A stretch of DNA of 64,000 nucleotides, taken from NCBI RefSeq assembly GCF_029760955.1, contig NZ_CP121682.1, positions 3,100,001 to 3,164,000 on the forward strand. The letters run 5' to 3'. The notes beneath the pieces are model-generated. The model was not told the DNA's origin, searched no databases, and worked only from the letters and a program-made list of their open reading frames with translations. The position numbers were made by a program, and so were the translations under genes. Positions within the stretch are counted from its first letter, which is position 1. Each line of letters opens with the position of its first letter. The DNA comes from Streptomyces cathayae. Its GTDB lineage: Bacteria; Actinomycetota; Actinomycetes; Streptomycetales; Streptomycetaceae. Positions 60,479-64,000 of this stretch are shown piece after piece.

Positions 60479-60823
60479 TCAGCCGCCGCCGGTGCCGCCG
60501 CCGGAGGAGCCGAAGCCGTCCCGGTCGACGGCATCGCCGCGGCTGAAGGTGCCGTCGTGGGCCCGGCCGTCGCTGACCTCCGCGTCGTAGTACCAGGCGG
60601 CGTCGGACCGCTTCGATCCGGTGGATCTTCCCTTGCCCGCGGAACCGGAGGTCTTGCAGTTCTTGTCGGCGACGATCTTGTAGCCGTCGGGGAAGTCGTA
60701 GCTGTTCCGGTCCACGCAGCGGCGGTCCGGGTCCGAACCGCACGCGGACAGGGCGGCCGCGAGGAGGCCCACGCCACCGAGCATCACCGTGCCGGACCGC
60801 AGCCGTCGTCGTGTCTCCGCCAT
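60479..60823 (-). CDS. Small lipoprotein paired with the GspS-like enzyme
   Basis: The protein is 114 aa from ATG 60823. A lipoprotein signal peptide (MAETRRRLRSGTVMLGGVGL then LAAALSAC, Cys28) is followed by a short domain with two further Cys (RRCVDRNSYDFPDGYKIV and DKNCKTSGSAGKG) and a Gly-rich tail with an aromatic patch (AAWYYDAEVSDG). The position before a GspS-like gene and the Cys/Tyr pattern recall the YgiB (DUF1190) lipoproteins encoded with YgiC in enterobacteria. That link is inference from gene order and general features. Confidence 0.7.
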   Translation of the reverse strand: MAETRRRLRSGTVMLGGVGLLAAALSACGSDPDRRCVDRNSYDFPDGYKIVADKNCKTSGSAGKGRSTGSKRSDAAWYYDAEVSDGRAHDGTFSRGDAVDRDGFGSSGGGTGGG

Positions 60824-61063
60824 GTCCCCGTCTCCCCCTCGTGTCGCGTGTACCCGCCACCGGGTGCCTGCTCCCGGCTCGCGGCGGACAGCCTAGGCGC
60901 CGTCCGTCCGACGTGTCCGCGAGACCCCCGACGCCGGCCTCGCTCCCCCGCCGTTTCACGGCTTTTGACCTCCTGCGCACGCTTGGCGCGCCCCCGGGCC
61001 CACCGCGTTCGGTGGGCCCGGGGGCGCGCCTCGTGCCCGGCCCGGTCCGGACCGGACCGGCCG

Positions 61064-62020
61064 TCAGGACAGCCATTCCTTCCAGGTGGACTCGTGCCCG
61101 TCCACCCACTTCTCCGCCGCCTCCTGGGGCGTCAGTTTCTGGTCGGCGATCATCAGGGAGACCGCGTTCTGGTCCTCCGTGGACCATGTGAACTTCTTCA
61201 GGAAGTCCGCCGCCTCACCGCCGTCCTGCGCGAAGTCCGCGTTGAGGTACTTCTGGAGCGGGGCGGTCGGGTAGGCGCAGGCGACCTCCGCCGGGTCGGC
61301 GTCGCAGCCCTCCTCGTACGGGGGCAGCATCACCTCGGTCATCGGCACCTTCTCGAACAGCCAGTGGGGGGTGTTCCAGTAGGTGAGGAAGGGCTTCTTC
61401 TCCTTGGCGAACTGCTTGATCTGGGTGAGCAGCGCGGCCTCGGAACCGGCGAACACCACCTTGAAGTCCAGCTCCAGGTTCTTCACCAGCGCCTTGTCGT
61501 GGGTGAGGTAGGCCGGTGAGCCGTCCATCAGCTGGCCCTTGCCGCCGCTCTCCGCGGTGCGGAACCGGTCGGCGTACTGGTTGAGGTCCTTCCAGCTCTT
61601 CAGGTCGGGATGCTGCTCGGCGAAGTACGTCGGGATGTACCAGCCGATGTGCCCGGTGACCCCGAGGTCGCCGCCGCGCGCGATCGTCTTCTTCTCCTCG
61701 ACGTACAGCTGTTCCTGTTCGGGGTGGCCCCAGTCCTCCAGGATCGCGTCGACCCGGCCCTGGCTGAGCGCGTCCCAGGCGGGCACCTCGTCGACCTGGA
61801 CGACGTCGACGCGGTAGCCGAGCTCGTTCTCCAGCAGGTACTGGGCGACGGCCACGTTGGCCAGGGAGCCCACCCAGGACTGCACCGCCAGGTTCACCGT
61901 CCGGGCGCCCTTGGCGTTGGCGTACGGCGAGGCCTGCTTGGTCATGTCCGCGGCACCGCAGCCGGTGAGCAGCGCGAGCGCGAAGGCTCCGCCCACCGCG
62001 GAGGTCGTACGGCGTCGCAT
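61064..62020 (-). CDS. Glycine betaine/proline-type ABC transporter substrate-binding lipoprotein
   Basis: The protein is 318 aa from ATG 62020. The lipoprotein signal MRRRTTSAVGGAFALALLTG ends in TGC (Cys21). The OpuAC-type binding fold is shown by VNLAVQSWVGSLANVAVAQY, DVVQVDEVPAWDALSQGRVD-AILEDWGHP, GDLGVTGHIGWYIPTYFAEQ and FLTYWNTPHWLFEKVPMTEV; the Trp residues are typical of a quaternary-amine aromatic cage. It captures betaine, choline or a related osmolyte outside the cell. It ends the importer operon, 1 bp after the permease gene stop. Confidence 0.9.
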   Translation of the reverse strand: MRRRTTSAVGGAFALALLTGCGAADMTKQASPYANAKGARTVNLAVQSWVGSLANVAVAQYLLENELGYRVDVVQVDEVPAWDALSQGRVDAILEDWGHPEQEQLYVEEKKTIARGGDLGVTGHIGWYIPTYFAEQHPDLKSWKDLNQYADRFRTAESGGKGQLMDGSPAYLTHDKALVKNLELDFKVVFAGSEAALLTQIKQFAKEKKPFLTYWNTPHWLFEKVPMTEVMLPPYEEGCDADPAEVACAYPTAPLQKYLNADFAQDGGEAADFLKKFTWSTEDQNAVSLMIADQKLTPQEAAEKWVDGHESTWKEWLS

Positions 62021-62021
62021 G

Positions 62022-63965
62022 TCAGGCTCCCTTCTGCGCGCGGCGTTCGGTGGGCTGGGTCACCCGGTCGAGCATCAGGCCCAGGCAGACGATCGCGGCA
62101 CCGGCGACCAGTCCGGTCGCCAGGTCGCCCTGGGCGAGGCCGAAGACGACGTCGTAGCCGAGTGCGCCGCCGCCGACCATGCCGCCGATGATGACGACGG
62201 CGAGGACCAGGACCACGCCCTGGTTGACGGCGAGGAGCAGCGCCGGGCGGGCCAGCGGGAGCTGGACCTGGCGCAGCTGCTGGGTGCTGGTCGCGCCGAG
62301 CGAGCGGGCCGACTCCAGGGTCGCCGGGTCGACCTGGCGCAGCCCCTGCGCGGTGATGCGGACGACGGCCGGCAGCGCGTAGACGACGGCCGCGGCGACG
62401 GCGGGGGCGCGGCCGACGCCGAACAGGGCGACGACCGGGATCAGGTACACGAACTGCGGCATCGTCTGGAACACGTCCAGCACGGGCCGCAGCAGCCGGT
62501 CGACGCGTTCGCTGCGTGCCGCGGCGATGCCCGTCGCGAAGCCGACGAGCAGGGTGACGGCGACGGCCGCGATGACCTGGGAGAGCGTGTCGAGGGACGG
62601 TTCCCACACGCCGAGCACCCCGATGGCGGCCATGGCGAGGACGGCGGTGAGCGCGGTGCGCCAGGTGCCGATCAGCCAGGCCAGGGTGGCGACCACGAGC
62701 AGCACCGACCACCAGGGCAGCCACTGCAGTCCGTCGCGGACCGGGTCGAGGACCCAGGTGGTGAAGCGGGCGGCCCAGTCGGCGGTGCCGCCGACGACGG
62801 GGACGCCCGAGTACAGGTGGTCGGTCATCCAGCCGACGGCCCGGTTGACCGGTTCGACGAGGGGCACCACCCATCCGTCGGGCCATTCCAGGCGTGCCGT
62901 CAGCCGTCCGGCGGCGGCCACGACCGCGGCGCCGGCCACGACGTACAGCCAGTGCGTGCGGGGCCTGGGCTCCTGGCCGAGGTTCGCCCCGGCCGCACCG
63001 GTCACCCGGTCCAGGACGACGGCGAGCAGCACGATCGGGATGCCGGCGGCGAGGGCCGCGCCCACGTCGACGGAGGCCAGCGCCTGGTAGACGCGGTCGC
63101 CGAGACCGCCCGCGCCGATCACCGAGGCGATGACGGCCATGGACAGCGCCATCATGATCGTCTGGTTGAGCCCCAGGAGGAGTTCCTTGCGGGCCAGCGG
63201 GATGCGGGCGGTCAGCAGGCGCTGGCGGGAGGTGGTGCCGAGCGACTCGACCGCCTCCAGCACCTCCTTGTCGGCGCCCCGCAGACCGAGCGCGGTCAGC
63301 CGGGCCATGGGCGGCGCGGCGTAGACGACCGTGGCGAGGACGGCGGCCGGGACGCCGATGCCGAAGATCAGCACGACCGGCAGGAGGTAGGCGAAGGCGG
63401 GGAGCACCTGCATGGTGTCCAGGACCGGGCGCAGGACGCGGTTCATCCGGTCGGAGAGCCCGGCGACGAGCCCGAGCAGCGCGCCGACGACGACGGAGGC
63501 GGTGACCGCGACCACCATCAGGGCGAGCGTCTGCATGGTGGGCACCCACATGCCGAGCAGTCCGCAGGTGAGGAACGCGACGGCGGTGCCGAGCGCGAGG
63601 CGGATGCCCGCGACGCGCCAGGCGACGAGCCCCGCGAGAGCGGTCGCCCCCGCCCATCCGACGGCGAGGAGGGCGAGGTAGACGGCCCGTACGGTGACGA
63701 CGACGACGTTGCTGACGTGGCCGAAGAAGTACAGGAAGAGGGGGTGGGAGTCCCGGTTGTCGATGATCCAGTCGCTGGCCCCGGCCAGCGGTCCGGAGAG
63801 GTCCACGGTCAGTGCCTCGGGCCAGCTGCCGCCGGCCCAGCGTGCGACGGCGAACGGGACGAGGACCGCTGCGGCCACAGTGAGCAGCAGGAGCTTGCGC
63901 ACGGCGAGGTGTCCGAGCAGACCGGCCCGCCCGGTCCGGGGGACGATCGCGGTGACGGTCGCCAT
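62022..63965 (-). CDS. ABC transporter permease with two fused OpuAB-type domains
   Basis: The protein is 647 aa from ATG 63965. Two complete permease domains lie in one chain. Domain 1 (~50-320) shows the EAA loop ADKEVLEAVESLGTTSRQRL-LTARIPLARKELLLGL. Domain 2 (~410-640) shows VDPATLESARSLGATSTQQL-RQVQLPLARPALLLAV. Both have VLPAFAYLLPVVLIFGIG- or MPQFVYLIPVVALFGVG-type segments. Most betaine importers use a homodimer of single permeases; a fused pair is typical of this actinobacterial group. The gene is coupled by 1-bp overlap (TGATG) to the ATPase gene to its right and is followed directly by the binding-protein gene. Confidence 0.93.
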   Translation of the reverse strand: MATVTAIVPRTGRAGLLGHLAVRKLLLLTVAAAVLVPFAVARWAGGSWPEALTVDLSGPLAGASDWIIDNRDSHPLFLYFFGHVSNVVVVTVRAVYLALLAVGWAGATALAGLVAWRVAGIRLALGTAVAFLTCGLLGMWVPTMQTLALMVVAVTASVVVGALLGLVAGLSDRMNRVLRPVLDTMQVLPAFAYLLPVVLIFGIGVPAAVLATVVYAAPPMARLTALGLRGADKEVLEAVESLGTTSRQRLLTARIPLARKELLLGLNQTIMMALSMAVIASVIGAGGLGDRVYQALASVDVGAALAAGIPIVLLAVVLDRVTGAAGANLGQEPRPRTHWLYVVAGAAVVAAAGRLTARLEWPDGWVVPLVEPVNRAVGWMTDHLYSGVPVVGGTADWAARFTTWVLDPVRDGLQWLPWWSVLLVVATLAWLIGTWRTALTAVLAMAAIGVLGVWEPSLDTLSQVIAAVAVTLLVGFATGIAAARSERVDRLLRPVLDVFQTMPQFVYLIPVVALFGVGRAPAVAAAVVYALPAVVRITAQGLRQVDPATLESARSLGATSTQQLRQVQLPLARPALLLAVNQGVVLVLAVVIIGGMVGGGALGYDVVFGLAQGDLATGLVAGAAIVCLGLMLDRVTQPTERRAQKGA

Positions 63966-64000
63966 CAGACGGCCTCCCCGGACAGCTCCGTCCCGGCGGA
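63965..64000 (-). CDS. C-terminal end of an ABC ATPase gene, cut by the window edge
   Basis: Only the last 11 codons (SAGTELSGEAV) and the TGA (63967-63965) are inside the window. The TGA overlaps the ATG of the permease gene. Identity as the ATP-binding subunit of the betaine-type importer is inferred from operon order only. Confidence 0.45.
   Translation of the reverse strand, partial: SAGTELSGEAV

Overview
The window is high-GC DNA with GTG/TTG starts, tight ATGA/GTGA overlaps, mycothiol chemistry, many ECF sigma factors and lipoproteins. It is almost certainly a piece of a Streptomyces chromosome. Gene order (nucleoside-type ABC importer, wall glycopolymer genes, methylmalonyl-CoA mutase, succinate dehydrogenase, SCO4848-type membrane protein, D,D-carboxypeptidase, trpS, glyA) matches the core region I know from S. 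coelicolor around SCO4837-SCO4888, in inverted orientation here. No database was searched.

Layout. 1-7459 (minus): a BmpA/PnrA-type importer with two tandem lipoproteins, a double ABC ATPase and two permeases, then an M20 amidohydrolase. Terminator hairpins and a shared operator-like motif split the importer into separate units. 7845-13017: a methyltransferase; a decayed HicBA toxin-antitoxin pair hit by an IS200/IS605-like end; a GNAT enzyme with a TPR-type regulator; an RsbW-like ATPase; two small unknowns. 13204-16375: mycothiol-dependent formaldehyde oxidation (mscR plus an MBL hydrolase), divergent from a kinase-like/LuxR fusion regulator.

16393-29262 is a wall-glycopolymer locus. It has a NeuB-type synthase, a CMP-nonulosonate synthetase fused to a HAD phosphatase, two polysialyltransferase-like enzymes, a DUF6716-type glycosyltransferase, a GT2, a GT29-like sialyltransferase with its sialylmotifs, a GT8-TPR-pyruvyltransferase fusion and an acyltransferase. 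No NeuC-like epimerase is present, and the synthetase-phosphatase fusion fits Kdn rather than Neu5Ac. That agrees with the Kdn-containing teichulosonic acid known from Streptomyces walls. A ~320-bp IS200/IS605-like element without a transposase lies in the leader of the CMP-synthetase.

29311-42769: LysE exporter, Uma2 nuclease, mutase large subunit, L,D-transpeptidase, two paralogous ECF sigma/membrane-protein modules, several unknowns, a GH20 hexosaminidase and an OHCU decarboxylase. 43022-46443: sdhCDAB ending in a strong terminator. 46556-53814: TM2 and DUF2752 proteins with a broken TM2 copy, a second Uma2, a TetR regulator, a metallophosphoesterase, an SCO4848-family protein, a D,D-carboxypeptidase overlapping YihY tail to tail, and a 2'-5' RNA ligase. 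54002-58957: trpS, an ECF sigma operon and a long-form glyA under a clear ZTP riboswitch. 59220-64000: a glutathionylspermidine-synthase-like enzyme with a lipoprotein, then a glycine-betaine-type ABC importer running off the edge.

No tRNA, rRNA, CRISPR array, prophage or intact transposase gene was seen.
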